Source: CAMREV01 sp051650525 (GTDB lineage Bacteria > Bacillota_I > Bacilli_A > Mycoplasmatales > Mycoplasmoidaceae). From it: a stretch of 64,000 nucleotides of DNA. Below the pieces are notes generated by a model. It had not been told where the DNA came from, did no database searches, and was given only the letters and a program-made list of their open reading frames with translations. The stretch spans positions 1 through 64,000 of the forward strand of contig JBOFJE010000012.1 of assembly GCA_051650525.1 (NCBI GenBank). The letters are read 5' to 3'. Positions 29,507-40,783 of this stretch are shown here, piece by piece (within the stretch, counting starts at the first letter, position 1; each line of letters starts with the position of its first letter). The position numbers were made by a program, and so were the translations under genes.

Positions 29507-31042
29507 TTACTCCCATTCAATTGTTGCTGGTGGTTTTGTTGTTATATCATAAACAACACGATTAACTCCTGCAACCTCATTTATAATTTTTGTACTTACT
29601 TCTTCTAAAAATTCCCAAGGAAGATGACTAAATTTTGCTGTCATAAAATCTTTCGTCTCAACAGAGCGAATAGCAATAACTCCTTCATATGTACGATAAT
29701 CACCCATCACACCAACTGATTTAACAGGTAATAATACAACAAATGCCTGTGATGTTTGATAGTAAAGATTCCATTTTTTCAATTGAGAAACAAAAATTCT
29801 ATCAACTTTTGCAATTAAATCTAATTTACTTTGATCAACATCTCCTAAAATTCTAACAGCATATCCTGGACCTGGAACTGGTTGACGGTATACAAATTCT
29901 TCGGGGATATCTAGCTCTTTTCCAAGATTTCTAACTTCATGTTTTAATAAATCTTTTAAAGGTTCAATAACTTTCATTTTCATATTAGTTGGCAACCCAC
30001 CAACATTATGATGAGATTTTATCATGCAACTCGCCTTTGAACTAAATGATGATTCAATTACATCTGAAAGAATTGTCCCTTGAGCTAAATACTGATATTT
30101 TTTATCATTATTAGTTTCATTTTGGAAAACATCAATAAACAATTTACCAATAATTTTTCTTTTCTTTTCAGGACTTTTAATATTTTTTAATTTTTCTAAA
30201 AAAAGTTTTTTAGCATCTATTATTTTTATATTCATCGAATATTTTTTTCTCAAAAATGAAATTGTTTCCAAAACTTCATCCATTCTATTTAATCCATTAT
30301 CAACAAAAAAACAATGCAATTTCTTGCCAATTGCTTTATTTATCAAAACACTAGCAACTAATGAATCAACTCCACCAGAAAGAGCTAAAAGAACATTATT
30401 TCCTTTAACTTCCTTTCTAATTTGAATAACTTTTTCTTCAATAATATTGGTAAAAGTAATATTAGATTTAATTTTACAAATTTTTGTAATGAAATTGAAA
30501 AATAATTTTTCGCCCATTTGTGTATTATTAACTTCTGGGTGAAATTGAACACCATAAATATTATTTTTAGAAAAAGCTGCAACAATATCATTTGATCAAG
30601 CAGTAACCTTAAATCCTTCTGGTATTTTTTTAACATTATCTGAATGAGACATTCAAACATTATTTTGATCATCAAAATTTATATCATCAAATAATGAACA
30701 CTGATTATCTTTTTTAATTTTCGCTTTACCAAATTCTCTTTCTGAAGAAGTAGCAACAATTCCTCCAAAATATTTTGCAATCAATTGTAAGCCATAACAG
30801 ATCCCAAATATTGGAACACCAGACAAAAATAATTTATCAAATATAGAAATATTTTTAATTCCATTCACACTTTGTGGCCCGCCACTTAGAATAATTCCTT
30901 TGACATTCTCATTTAAAAATTTGCTGTAATCATTTTCATTACAAACATTAACAACAATACCAAATTTTTTTACTTCTTTGATAATTAAATTTGTATATTG
31001 GCTTCCAAAATCAATAATTATTACAGAAAAAACAGTTTTCAT
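29507..31042 (-). CDS. guaA: GMP synthase (glutamine-hydrolysing)
   Basis: 511 residues. The glutaminase domain has IIDFGSQYT and FGICYGLQL with the nucleophile Cys, and FHPEVNNT. The ATP pyrophosphatase P-loop LALSGGVDS follows, and VPGPGYAVRILG and TKPPATIEWE are in the C-terminal dimerisation domain. Converts XMP to GMP. Two TGA-Trp codons occur near 30598 and 30655, while other Trp codons are TGG. First gene of the purine run; a TATAAT lies 12 bases before the ATG. Confidence 0.96.
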
Positions 31043-31053
31043 AATATTCCATT

Positions 31054-31059
31054 ATTATA
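31054..31059 (-). promoter_or_regulatory. guaA: Candidate -10 element for the guaA-led purine run
   Basis: TATAAT on the minus strand, only 11 bases before the guaA ATG. Transcription starting 6-7 bases downstream would leave a leader of about 5 bases, i.e. an essentially leaderless message. No space is left for a purine riboswitch. A dnaK terminator lies just upstream. Confidence 0.5.
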
Positions 31060-31091
31060 CAATTAAAAAACTCTAAAATAAAAATAGTTTA

Positions 31092-31135
31092 AAATATAAA
31101 AAATCAAAAACAAAAGTTTTTGATTTTTTATATTT
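31092..31135 (-). terminator. dnaK terminator
   Basis: A 20-bp perfect hairpin with an AAAA/TTTT loop; the arms contain AAAAAATCAAAAAC and its complement and end in a T run on the minus strand. It separates dnaK from guaA. Confidence 0.85.
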
Positions 31136-31137
31136 AT

Positions 31138-32949
31138 TTAATTATTTTTTGGTTCTTCACTAGAATCGTTTTTTACTTCTTCTTCAGAACTATTGTTTGG
31201 TTCATTTGGAACAGCTTGACTTGCTTTAACAGTTTGGAATTCTTGTAATGTTTTTTGGATATCTTCCATTTTAGTTTTACATTCTTGAAGCTTATTATCA
31301 TTTAATAATGTTTCAAGTTCTTTGATTTCATTTGATAATTTTTCTTTAATTGATGAATCTATTTTGCTAGATTCTGGAGCTTCTAATTCTTTTTTTACTA
31401 AACTAATAAAAGATTCACAAGAATATCTAATATCTATTTCCTCTTTACGCTTCTTATCTTCTTCTTGGTTTGCTTCAGCATCTTTTACCATTCTCTGAAT
31501 TTCTTCTTCTGATAAACCAGAACTTCCAGATATTGTAATACTATTTGCAATATTAGTTTTTTTATCAACAGCTTTTACATTTAAAATCCCGTTAGCATCA
31601 ATATTGAAAGTAATTTCAATTTGCGGTGTTCCTCTTGGAGCTGGTTGAATTCCTCCTAATTGGAATCTTCCTAATGATTTATTATCCATAGCCAAAGGTC
31701 TTTCACCTTGAGTAACATGAACATCAACAGAAGGTTGATTATCAGAAGCAGTTGAAAATACTTGTGATTTAGAAATAGGAATAGTTGTATTTCTTGGGAT
31801 CAATGGAGTTGCAACTCCTCCAAGAGTTTCAATACTAAGTGTTAATGGAGTTACATCTAATAGTAAGATATCATTAACATCTCCAGTTAAAACCCCACCT
31901 TGGATTGCTGCCCCAATTGAGACAACTTCATCTGGGTTGATAGTTTTATCAGGGTCTTTTTTTAATAACTCTCTTACTAATTGTTGAACTGCAGGCATTC
32001 TAGTTGAACCACCTACTAATAAAACTTTATCAATTTCACTAGCACTTAATTTAGATTCTTTTAAAGCATCTAAGACAGGTTTTTTAGTTCTTTCTAATAA
32101 ATCTCTTGTTAATTCTTCAAATTTTGATCTTGTTAATACTCTTTCTAAATTAATTGGTCCAGAACTATTTTGAGCAATAAATGGTAATTGAATTGTAGTT
32201 TCTTTTTGACCAGATAATTCTATTTTGGCTCTTTCAGAAGCATCCTTTAATCTCTGAAAAGCCATTTTATCATTTTTTAAATCTATACCAAATTCAGTTT
32301 TAGCTTCATTTGATAATCAATCAATAATTTTATTATCTCAATCATCACCACCAAGATCATTATCTCCACTAGTTGAAAGTACTTCAAATGTTCCTTCAGA
32401 CATATCAAGAACAGAAACATCAAATGTTCCTCCACCCAAATCATAAACTATGATTTTTTGTTCTTTGCCAATTTTTTCAATTCCATAAGCTAAAGCAGCA
32501 GCAGTTGGTTCATTAATAATTCTTTCAACGGTCAGTCCTGCTATTTTGCCAGCATTTTTAGTCGCTTGTCTTTGAGCATCATTAAAATATGCTGGCACTG
32601 TAATAACAGCTTTATCAATTTTAACCCCAAGTTTTTCCTGAGCTATTTCTTTAATATATGCAAGAATTTTTGCAGAAATTTCTTCAGGGGAATATTCTTT
32701 ATTTTTAATAGTTACTTTTTTAGAAGTTCCCATAATTCTTTTAATTGAACTAATTGTATCCTTATTAGTAATCATCTGTCTTTTAGCAGCATCACCAACA
32801 ATAACTTCAGTTCCTTTAAAAGCAACAACAGATGGGATTGTTCTTTTCCCTTCTGGTGTTTCAATAATTTTTGGTGTTCCATTTTCAATAATTGAAACAC
32901 ATGAATTTGTGGTACCTAAATCGATACCTAATATTCTATTACTAGACAT
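31138..32949 (-). CDS. dnaK: Hsp70 chaperone DnaK
   Basis: 603 residues, both Trp codons TGA (near 32268-32340). LGIDLGTTNSCV, IVYDLGGGTFDVSVL and LLVGGSTRMPAVQ are the ATPase signatures; LLLDVTPLTLSIETLGG starts the substrate-binding domain; the lid ends in an acidic Ser/Glu/Asn-rich tail. ATP-driven protein folding in the cytosol. It stands alone, with a CIRCE operator upstream and a strong terminator downstream, so it is probably under HrcA control. grpE and dnaJ are not adjacent. Confidence 0.97.
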
Positions 32950-32993
32950 AATATCTCCTTATTTAATTTTTATATAAATATAATAACAAAAAA

Positions 32994-33020
32994 TTAGCAC
33001 TCTTATTATCAAAGTGCTAA
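32994..33020 (-). promoter_or_regulatory. CIRCE operator (HrcA-binding site)
   Basis: TTAGCACTC, nine bases, AAGTGCTAA: one mismatch from the consensus inverted repeat TTAGCACTC-N9-GAGTGCTAA. It lies 45 bases upstream of the dnaK start. Heat-shock regulation by HrcA follows from family knowledge. Confidence 0.93.
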
Positions 33021-33048
33021 TTTATAATTAAAATCTTGTATATATAAA

Positions 33049-34110
33049 TTATTTGCTTGATCCAGAAGTTAATACAATATGACCATCTTTGGTTACATAT
33101 ACATCATCTTCGATTCTCACACCACCAACACCAGGAATATAGATACCCGGTTCTATGGTTATAACTGATCCTTCGTTAATAACTTTATCATAGTTCTGAG
33201 ATACATTTGGTAGTTCATGAATATCAATTCCAACTCCATGACCTGTATTATGAATAAAATATTCTCCATAACCTGCTTTATTAATAACATCTCTTGTTAA
33301 TTTATCTATTTCTTTCCCAGTTAGTCCTGATTTAACTGAATCAATGCCAACTAAATTTGCATTTAAAACAATATCATAAATTTTTTGCATTTGAATTGAT
33401 TTAGGTTTTCCAATTGGAAATGTTCTAGTTAAATCAGAACAATATCCTTCATAAATACAACCCATATCGATTGTTACGAATTCACCATCTTCAATTTTTT
33501 TATTAGTTGGATTATGATGGGGAAATCCCCCATTAATTCCAGATGCAATAATTGGATCAAAAGAAATTTTTTCAGCACCAAGCATTAACATTTTATGAGT
33601 TGACATTGCAGCAACTTCTAATTCAGTCATTCCGGGTTTAATATTTGTTTTCAATCATTCCATTGCTTCAGTAGCTATTTTTGCAGCTTTTGTTAATTTT
33701 TCTAATTCAAAAGGAGTTTTTAAAATTCTTAATTCTTGAGTATTAATATTTATTAAATCAAAATTTTCCTTTTGTAGGGATAAATAATAATTAATTGTTA
33801 AATATTCTTCTTCCACTAATAAAATTTTAATATCATCTTCCTTTAGGAAATTAATAACTGATTTCAAATTAACTAATTTTTTCAATTTAACTGTAGTATT
33901 ACTAAAAAATATTTTCGCTTTTTCATAATATCTACCATCTAAAAAACAATAAATTTCTGATTTTGTAATAACAACAAAACCTTCAGAAGAAGGAAAACCA
34001 GTGCTTCAAAAACGATTCTGCTTTGATCTAAAAAAAAGAGCATCAGCATTCAACTGCTTTAGCTTTTCAAGACAAATAGAAAATTTAATTTTTTCTTCAA
34101 AATTTTTCAT
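33049..34110 (-). CDS. pepP: M24 aminopeptidase (Xaa-Pro peptidase family)
   Basis: 353 residues from ATG 34110, with TGA-Trp near 34014 and 33655. The N-terminal creatinase-like domain is followed by the pita-bread catalytic domain: VTIDMGCIYEGYCSDLTRTF (two metal Asp), HNTGHGVGIDIHE (metal His), TIEPGIYIPG (metal Glu) and GVRIEDDV (metal Glu). It removes N-terminal residues before proline in peptides taken up by the cell. Lies between rpmG and dnaK. The symbol is by family only. Confidence 0.9.
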
Positions 34111-34112
34111 AA

Positions 34113-34274
34113 CTATTTCTTTTTAGTTTCAATATGAGCAGTTTGTAGTCTACACTTGTTACAAAATTTTTTCAATTCCAATTTATCTGGATGAGTTTTT
34201 TTATTTTTTTCAGTTAAATAATTTATACTTTTACATTCTTTGCATTCTAACCGAATACTTTTTTTAATTGCCAT
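34113..34274 (-). CDS. rpmG: Ribosomal protein L33
   Basis: 53 residues, the normal size, too short to show in coarse ORF searches. It has RLECKECKSINYLTEKNKK and KKFCNKC, the two CxxC zinc-type pairs of the C+ form of L33. ATG 34274 is preceded by AAAGGA. Part of the 50S subunit. Its stop lies 2 bases before the M24 peptidase start. Confidence 0.93.
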   Translation of the reverse strand: MAIKKSIRLECKECKSINYLTEKNKKTHPDKLELKKFCNKCRLQTAHIETKKK

Positions 34275-34349
34275 AATAATCCTTTTTTTATTTTTGTGCC
34301 ATTTTATTTAAAATAATTAATATTTTACCAATAGGGAAAATTAATTAAT

Positions 34350-36761
34350 TTAAACTTTATTTAAAAACAATGCATTAAAAATTTCATCATAAAAACTAAC
34401 TAAATTAATTTTTACTAATCTTAAGACCTCTTTGGGAATTTCATCAATATAACGTTCATCGGCTTTTGGCATAAATATTTCTGTAACACCAGCTCTAGAA
34501 GCAGATATTACTTTTTCTTTTACACCACCAATAATTGTTACTTTCCCTCTAAGAGTAATTTCCCCTGTCATAGAAACATTAGTTGGAATAGGGAATTTTT
34601 TCAATGCAGATAATAATGCTGTTGTAATTGCTACACCAGCAGAAGGTCCATCCTTAGGAATTCCACCAGCTGGAACGTGGATATGAATATCTATTGTAGA
34701 AAAATCAATTTCTACTCCATACTTAATTGCATTGCTTCTAACAAATGCAACAGAAACAGAAGCAGATTCCTTCATAGTTTCTTTTAAATTTCCTGTAATA
34801 ACTATTTTGCCCTTGCCAGATGAAAAGGAAACTTCAATCGGTAGTAAATCACCTCCAAAACTTGTGTATGCCATTCCATTAACTACTCCAGGAATAGAAT
34901 TTTCATCCTTCATAGTATTTTCATAAATTTCTTTTTTTAAATATTTATTAACATTAGTCTGTGAAATAATATCATTTGATATCTCATTTTTTGATAATAA
35001 AACAACAAATTTACGAGAAATTTCCCTGATTTTTCTTTCAAGTTCTCTTACACCAGCTTCTCTTGTATAATTTTTTATAATATACTCAATTGCTCCAGAG
35101 GTGAATAATAATTCTTTAGTAGTTATATTTGATTCATCAAGAATTTTTTTAACTAAATATTTTTCTGCAATTGATTGTTTTTCAAGTTCAGTATAAGAAC
35201 TTAAACGAATAATTTCTAGTCTATCTAAAAGTGGAGATGGAATATTTTCTTCATAATTTGCAGTTGCAATAAATAAAACATTGCTTAAATTGTAGTCTTC
35301 TTCAACATAATTATCAGAAAAATGAGCATTTTGCTCAATGTCTAAAATATCTAATAAAGTTGCTGCAGGATCACCTCTTTGATCACTACTTAATTTATCA
35401 ATTTCATCAAGTAGAAACAAAGGATTGATAACTCCAACCTTCTTCATTTCTCTAATTATTCTTCCAGGCATTGCCCCGATATATGTTTTTCTGTGTCCTT
35501 TAATTTCAGATTCATCTCTCATTCCATTTAATGAAACTTTACAGAATTTTTTTCCAAGTGCTTCTGCTATTGAAATAGCTAGAGATGTTTTACCAACACC
35601 TGGTGGACCAACTAAACAAATAACTGATCCTTTAACTTTAGGAGATCTCATTTTGATTGCTAGATATTCAATAATTCTTTCTTTTACAGTCTCAAGTCCA
35701 TAATGATTTTTATTTAAAATACTTTCAACATCTTCAATTTTTGAATTGTCTTCAGTTTTTTGTCATCAAGGAAGTGCTAATAATAGATCTATGTAAGTTT
35801 TAACAACACTAGCTTCATTTGAATTAGATGATGATTCTATTCGACTGATTTCAAAAAGAATCTTTTCTTTAATACTTTCTGGATAAGGATTATTATTAAC
35901 TTTTTCCCTTAATGCATCTACATCATCTTTTTTATTTGTAATATCTCCTAATTCTTCTTTAATAGTCTTAATTCTTTCTCTTAAATAAAATTCTTTTTGT
36001 TGCTTGGCTAAATTTGATGAAATTCTTCGAGAAATTTTTTCATCAATTCCATCAGCAGTTTCCTTGGGAATTGATAATGCTGTGTATAAAGTTGTTCTTT
36101 TATTAATATCTAATTCTTCAAGAATTCTTTGTTTTTCAATGAAATCATTATTTAATAGAGAACATAATATATCAAGAGATTTAGAGGAAACTTTCCCTAC
36201 ATTAAATAATTTTTTGATTTCTACAGCATCAAAATTCTTATTTTTGCCAATATCATCCCGAATTGATTCATATGACTCAAGAATAATTTCTTTATTTTCT
36301 TCAGTTAAGACTGATTTTTCTAAAAACTCATCAAAAATTGCGAGGTTAAACTTTTCAGAATCTTCAATTTCTTTTATTACAACTCTATCAATAGCTGTAA
36401 TATTAATACTAATATCATTATTTTCATGAGTTTTAGTAATCACAACTTTACATAAATTACCAATAGAATAAAGATCTTTTAACTTTGGCTCAAAACTATT
36501 AGGATCTTTTTGACATACTTGAATCATATAGCCATCATAATTAGTAATAGATTCATTAATACTATGAATTGATCTTTCTCTGCCAACTTCCAAAGAAGTA
36601 GTTAGTCCCGAAAACATAACTATGGCTCTTGTCATAATAACAGGCAATTTTTTCTTAGCCATAATTTTAGGTTCACTAGCAATTGGGCCTAAATGAATTA
36701 TTTTGTCTATTTTTTCTATAACAATTTTTTGTGATTGATTTTTTTTACTTTTTTCACTCAT
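34350..36761 (-). CDS. lon: ATP-dependent protease Lon
   Basis: 803 residues. An N-terminal substrate-recognition domain; the AAA+ module with GPPGVGKTSLA (Walker A) and PLFLLDEIDKL (Walker B); and the C-terminal protease domain with PKDGPSAGVA containing the catalytic Ser and the GKVTIIGGVKEKV lysine. Two TGA-Trp codons fall near 35760. ATG 36761 follows AAAGGAAA. Degrades misfolded cytosolic proteins. It sits directly downstream of tig, grouping chaperone and protease functions with dnaK. Confidence 0.97.
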
Positions 36762-36785
36762 AAAATTTTCCTTTATAAACTAAAT

Positions 36786-38093
36786 TTACTTTATTAACTT
36801 ATCAATAATTTTTTTTGCTTTTCTAATTCTTAGAATATCTTTTTTAAATAAATCAATGTTTGAGCCAATAATTTCTAAAATTTCTTTTACTGTCTTTTTT
36901 GATTGTTTGGCAATATTTTCAATTTCATCATTTAATTCTTCTTCAGATAATTTTTCCTTGTCTTGAAGAATAATTTCATCCATTGCCAATTTATAAATAT
37001 AAAGTTTTCTAGCTTCAGCTGCAGCTTGCTGATGAAATTTTTCATCAGTCATTCCAGTCATTTTTTTAAATTGTTCAAAATCAATTCCATATTGCTGTAA
37101 TTGTTGTTTGTTTTTTTCTAAAATCTGTTGACATTCGTTTTGGTACAAAAATTCTTCATCATAGCTTAATTTTGATGATTCAGAAATAAAATTGACAAAT
37201 TCTTCTTCCACATTTTTCATAAAGTCTAATTTATTTCTTTCTTTTAAATCTAATTTTATTTTTGTTTTTAAATCTTCTAAAGTATTAATTTTTTCCAATT
37301 CTAAATCTTTAACAAAATCATCATTTAATTCAGGCATTTGCTTAGTTTTAATGTCATGAATTTTTATATCAAAGGCAACGGGTTTCCCTGCTAATTTTTT
37401 TTCCTGATAATTCTCTGGAAAATTTACATGTAATTTTTTTTCATCATTTACTTTCATTCCAATCATTTGGTCTTCAAATCCTGGAATAAATTGATTAGAA
37501 CCAATTTCTAATTCATAATTTTTTGCCTCTCCATTTTCAAAGGGTTCATCATCTAGAAATCCTTTAAAATCAAAGGTTACAAAATCTCCTTTTTCAATGC
37601 TGCCATCACTTTTAGAAATTAAAATTGATTTTTCTTTTTGGAATCTTTCAATTTCTGATTCAATGTCAGTATTACTAATTTTTTTAATTTTTGCTTTTAA
37701 AACAAAATCTTTTAAATCAGGTACCTTTATAGAAGGAATCTTCTTAAACTTGTATGCTATTTCCAATTCTTCATTGCTTAGTTTTAAAATATCAACTGTT
37801 GGAGAATTATTAATCAATGTTGCTTCATTTTTTTTAAACTCTTCAGAGGTAACAATAATTTTAATTGCATGCTTCAAAGCAGGGTCAATAGAATGATTTA
37901 AAATATCATTATTATTCACCATTTTTTTTGCTTGATCTTGAGCAGCTTTAGTTCCAACTCGAAAACCTGGTACTTTTATAGTTTTTAAAATTTTTTTCTC
38001 TTCTTGTCCTATTATTTTTTTTCATTCAGCATTATTAAAAGTATATATTACTTCAATTTCTGTTTCCTTAATATTTAATTTAATATTTTTCAT
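36786..38093 (-). CDS. tig: Trigger factor
   Basis: 435 residues. PGFRVGTKAAQDQ is the ribosome-binding signature (G-F-R-x-G-x variant), followed by a PPIase FKBP-like domain (GDFVTFDFKGFLDDEPFENGEAKNYELEIG, the residues around it matching the family) and a long helical C-domain. It is a ribosome-associated peptidyl-prolyl isomerase and chaperone. ATG 38093 follows AGGACAC. Contains one TGA-Trp near 38021. Codirectional with lon, 24 bases apart. Confidence 0.95.
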
Positions 38094-38142
38094 GTGTCCT
38101 CAATTTATTAATTATTAAAATAATTATATAAAATATACTTTA

Positions 38143-38574
38143 TTATTTTAATATTTTAATTAATAATAAAAAATCATAATTCTTTTTAATATTTAAATCA
38201 TATAAATGAAAATTAAATTTTATCTCATTTTTATCATCATTTATTTCATCTTTTAGGCTATATTGACAATATTTTTTAACATTTTTGAAAGGAAGCTGAG
38301 AATATTTTAAAGCTGAATCAAATATATATATCCCTAAAGCATCAGCATTTAATTTGCTAAATTGGTATTTACCATTATCAAAAATAATAATGTCAGAAAT
38401 TTGATCGTCACTTATTAAAGCATCAATAATACCATAATCATTATTACCATTTATTTCAACTTTTACTTGATTAAACTGGCGGATTAAACCATATATTAAT
38501 CCAGTAACTGATAAAGAAAATGATAAAAGAATTGTAAAAAATAATGATAAAGTTATTTTTTTAGTTTTTTTCAT
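38143..38574 (-). CDS. Membrane-anchored or secreted hypothetical protein
   Basis: 143 residues. Residues ~7-30 (ITLSLFFTILLSFSLSVTG) form a signal peptide or N-terminal anchor after a KKTKK cluster; no lipobox Cys is present. The rest is an acidic, soluble domain (IIDALISDDQISDIIIFDN). No family recognised. ATG 38574 follows AGGAGATAATTA; an 8-bp hairpin lies immediately before that ribosome-binding site (38586-38608). Confidence 0.6.
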   Translation of the reverse strand: MKKTKKITLSLFFTILLSFSLSVTGLIYGLIRQFNQVKVEINGNNDYGIIDALISDDQISDIIIFDNGKYQFSKLNADALGIYIFDSALKYSQLPFKNVKKYCQYSLKDEINDDKNEIKFNFHLYDLNIKKNYDFLLLIKILK

Positions 38575-38585
38575 TAATTATCTCC

Positions 38586-38608
38586 TGTTTGTTCACTATT
38601 AACAAACA
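38586..38608 (-). promoter_or_regulatory. Hairpin directly before a ribosome-binding site
   Basis: TGTTTGTT / AACAAACA with a 7-base loop, its 3' arm abutting AGGAG of the gene starting at 38574. It could modulate access of ribosomes; there is no T run, so it is not a terminator. Speculative. Confidence 0.3.
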
Positions 38609-38616
38609 AGATTAAT

Positions 38617-38660
38617 AAAAAAAAGAATTAAATATTTAAATAATTAATTAATTCTTTTTT
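38617..38660 (-). terminator. Terminator of the Cys-rich protein gene
   Basis: The arms AAAAAAGAATTAA and TTAATTCTTTTTT pair around an AT-rich loop, 10 bases beyond the TAA at 38670, and read into T on the minus strand. Confidence 0.65.
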
Positions 38661-38669
38661 AAATTTGAT

Positions 38670-39389
38670 TTATTTTTTTGATTTATTTTTATTATTCCCT
38701 TTTTTAGGAGTAATTTTTTTTGTATCAACTTTTTTAGTATTACCTTTTTTAACTTCAACTTTTTTTGTTGTAACTTTTTTGGTTGTAACTTTTTTAGTGT
38801 TACCTTTTTTTGTATTTGAATCTTGTTTTTTTACTTTTGAAAAAAGTTTTCTATAATTTTCTAAAACTTGCTCAGCATCAAGTGCTGCTGATTGAACATC
38901 TGTACATTCAACATTTTTAAAAGTATCAGTATTCTTAATTGTCTTTCACAATTCAGGTTCTAGTTCAGAATATTTAACATCCGTAGGAAGATTGTTTAAA
39001 TATTCCTCGTAATTTTGTGCATCTTCCCATTTAAGCTGAGTTGTTTTAGACGTAGATGTGTAAACTGTTTCCTTTTCACATCCGCAATCAAGATCACATG
39101 TACATTCAGCACCTAATTCATGACATTCACAATCTTCTTTACATATACATCTAGTTTTCGACTCTGAATCATTTATATCAATTAAATTTATTGGGTCATC
39201 AATGTTTTCTTCAGTATCTTCACCTTCTATATTTTCTTTTGGAACTGATTCACCTTCACTAGAATTATTTACTTCTTGTTCAGCTAAAGCTTTTTCAATA
39301 AATTCTTCAAATGAAATAAAGCTTTCATTATTCCTCTTGCATTCTTTTTTATAGATTTTTCATTCTTTTTTAAGTGCTCTTCTATTCAT
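38670..39389 (-). CDS. Cys-rich, acidic protein with Lys-rich repeat tail
   Basis: 239 residues, easily missed because TGA-Trp and alternative frames obscure it. Order: basic start (MNRRALKKEWKIYKK), an acidic Ser/Glu stretch (~45-85), a compact cysteine block (residues ~90-115, with CIC, CEC, CTC and CGC pairs, eight or nine Cys within about 25 residues), a ~90-residue helical part, then a tail built of KKVTTKKV/KKGNTKK repeats ending in KSKK. Unrecognised. The Cys block suggests metal binding, and the tail resembles histone-H1-like or nucleic-acid-binding tails. ATG 39389 follows GGAGAA. Confidence 0.6.
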
Positions 39390-39498
39390 ATTTTCTTCTC
39401 CATATAGCATTCAATTTATATATAAATATATTATAAACTTATTTTATATAAATATCTACCATTACTATTTTAATATTTATTTTTAAAAAAACAATAAA

Positions 39499-39527
39499 AA
39501 TCAAAAATATTAAAAATATTTTTGATT
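39499..39527 (-). terminator. Terminator after the gene at 39540-39965
   Basis: A hairpin with arms AATCAAAAATATT and AATATTTTTGATT and an AAA loop, directly beyond the TAA on the minus strand. Confidence 0.65.
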
Positions 39528-39539
39528 CTAAATAAATTA

Positions 39540-39965
39540 TTAAATAATTGAATGTGATACTGAAAGGCCTGGATTTGGAATTGTTCCTGAAATTATTAAA
39601 GTCCCAATAATAATTACAAAAATAGAAACTGCAGGTAAAATTGAAAATATCATTAAAATAAGTTTACCAAAGACTGGAATTAGTCCTAAAAACATTGAAA
39701 AAATTATAAAAATAAATAATGCAACAGATCCATAAAAAGCCATATAATAACCAATTAATCTAAATTTATCAGTTGCTTTATATTTATTAAAAAATTCTTC
39801 TACTTTAAAGGCTTTTAATATCCCAACACCCTTGATATGTAATTTTGTACCAAAATCAATTGCTAATTGATCATAAACCATCAAAGATAAGACAGTAATA
39901 ATTATTAGTGAAAGCACTATTTTTACTCCTAAAAATATTTTTCAAGGTTTACTTCTCTGTTTCAT
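39540..39965 (-). CDS. Small polytopic membrane protein
   Basis: 141 residues from ATG 39965, with one TGA-Trp near the start. Three hydrophobic segments are visible (residues ~14-32, ~70-90 and ~95-125), the last two rich in Ile/Phe and Pro-Val. No family recognised. It stands where pknB sits in many mycoplasma gmk-prpC-pknB clusters, but shows no kinase motifs. Probably co-transcribed with prpC. Confidence 0.55.
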
Positions 39966-40036
39966 TTTGATCCTCTTTTATAAATTATTCATTTATATAA
40001 TTGATTTTATCATTAATCTAAATTAAGTCCATTAAA

Positions 40037-40783
40037 TTAATTATTATCTTCTTTAATGTTAATTAGTGCAGAAAATGATATATTATCATCACTGCCATTT
40101 GATAGAGCTTCATTAATTAATTCTCTACCAACTAAATTTATATTTAGTGTATTATTAAATTTTTCATACAATTTATTAATGTTCATAAAATTATGAAAAC
40201 CGTCTGATGATAAAAAAATAATTTCATTTTCTTTCAATGATAATTTTTTATAACCCTTTTCTAAATTTAAAGAGGAAATCCCAACATATGATGTTATTGC
40301 ATATAAGTTAGATTTAAATTTTTTAATAAAATAAGGTGAATAATTTTCATCGATTAATTTACTTAATAAATTATGATCTTTAGTAATTTGTGTAGAATCA
40401 TTCATATTAATCATATAAGCGCGTGAATCACCCATTCAAAATAAATGAACTTCATTTTTAATAATCAAAGTTGCAACAATTGTAGTTGACATTTGCATGT
40501 ATGTTGGGTTTAGACGAATTTCTAGTGCAAATAATTTTCGTGAATATTCAATCACACTATTAAATCATTCTTCAATATATTTGCTTTCTTGATATGACCC
40601 TTCTTTAAATGCACTAACAAAATTTTCAACAACAATTCTAGCTGCATTCTTACTTCCCTTATAACTGCCAAGTCCATCGCAAACTATTAAAAATTTATCA
40701 TCAGATTTATTTGAACCAGATCAACACTTATCTTCATTATCTTTTCTAACTGAACCAATATCAGTTTCGTATAATAAAATCAT
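40037..40783 (-). CDS. prpC: PP2C-type Ser/Thr protein phosphatase
   Basis: 248 residues with TGA-Trp codons in the N-terminal half. Metal-binding acids are visible: ETDIGSVRKDNED at the start, VCDGLGSYKG, FWMGDSRAY and SSDGFHNF, ending SDDNISF. The VCDGLG version of the usual VCDGMGG lacks the second Gly, but the acids remain. Cytosolic phosphatase, in mycoplasmas normally paired with PknB. Its ATG immediately follows the rlmN stop (TAG-A-TG arrangement). Confidence 0.9.

Noticed and set aside
30385..30675. Overlapping minus-strand ORF inside guaA
   Set aside because: It is an out-of-frame shadow; guaA reads through with TGA as Trp and shows all its motifs.
31043..31091. Purine riboswitch upstream of guaA
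   Set aside because: Only 49 bases separate guaA from the dnaK terminator, and the -10 element lies 11 bases before the ATG, leaving no room for an aptamer.
36004..36429. 141-codon plus-strand ORF within lon
   Set aside because: Antisense shadow of the lon N-terminal domain; low-GC complement frames are often open.
38700..38820. Repetitive KKVTTKK-coding tract as a possible CRISPR or tandem DNA repeat array
   Set aside because: The repeat is at the protein level, with irregular spacing and no spacers; no CRISPR array or cas gene is seen anywhere in the window.
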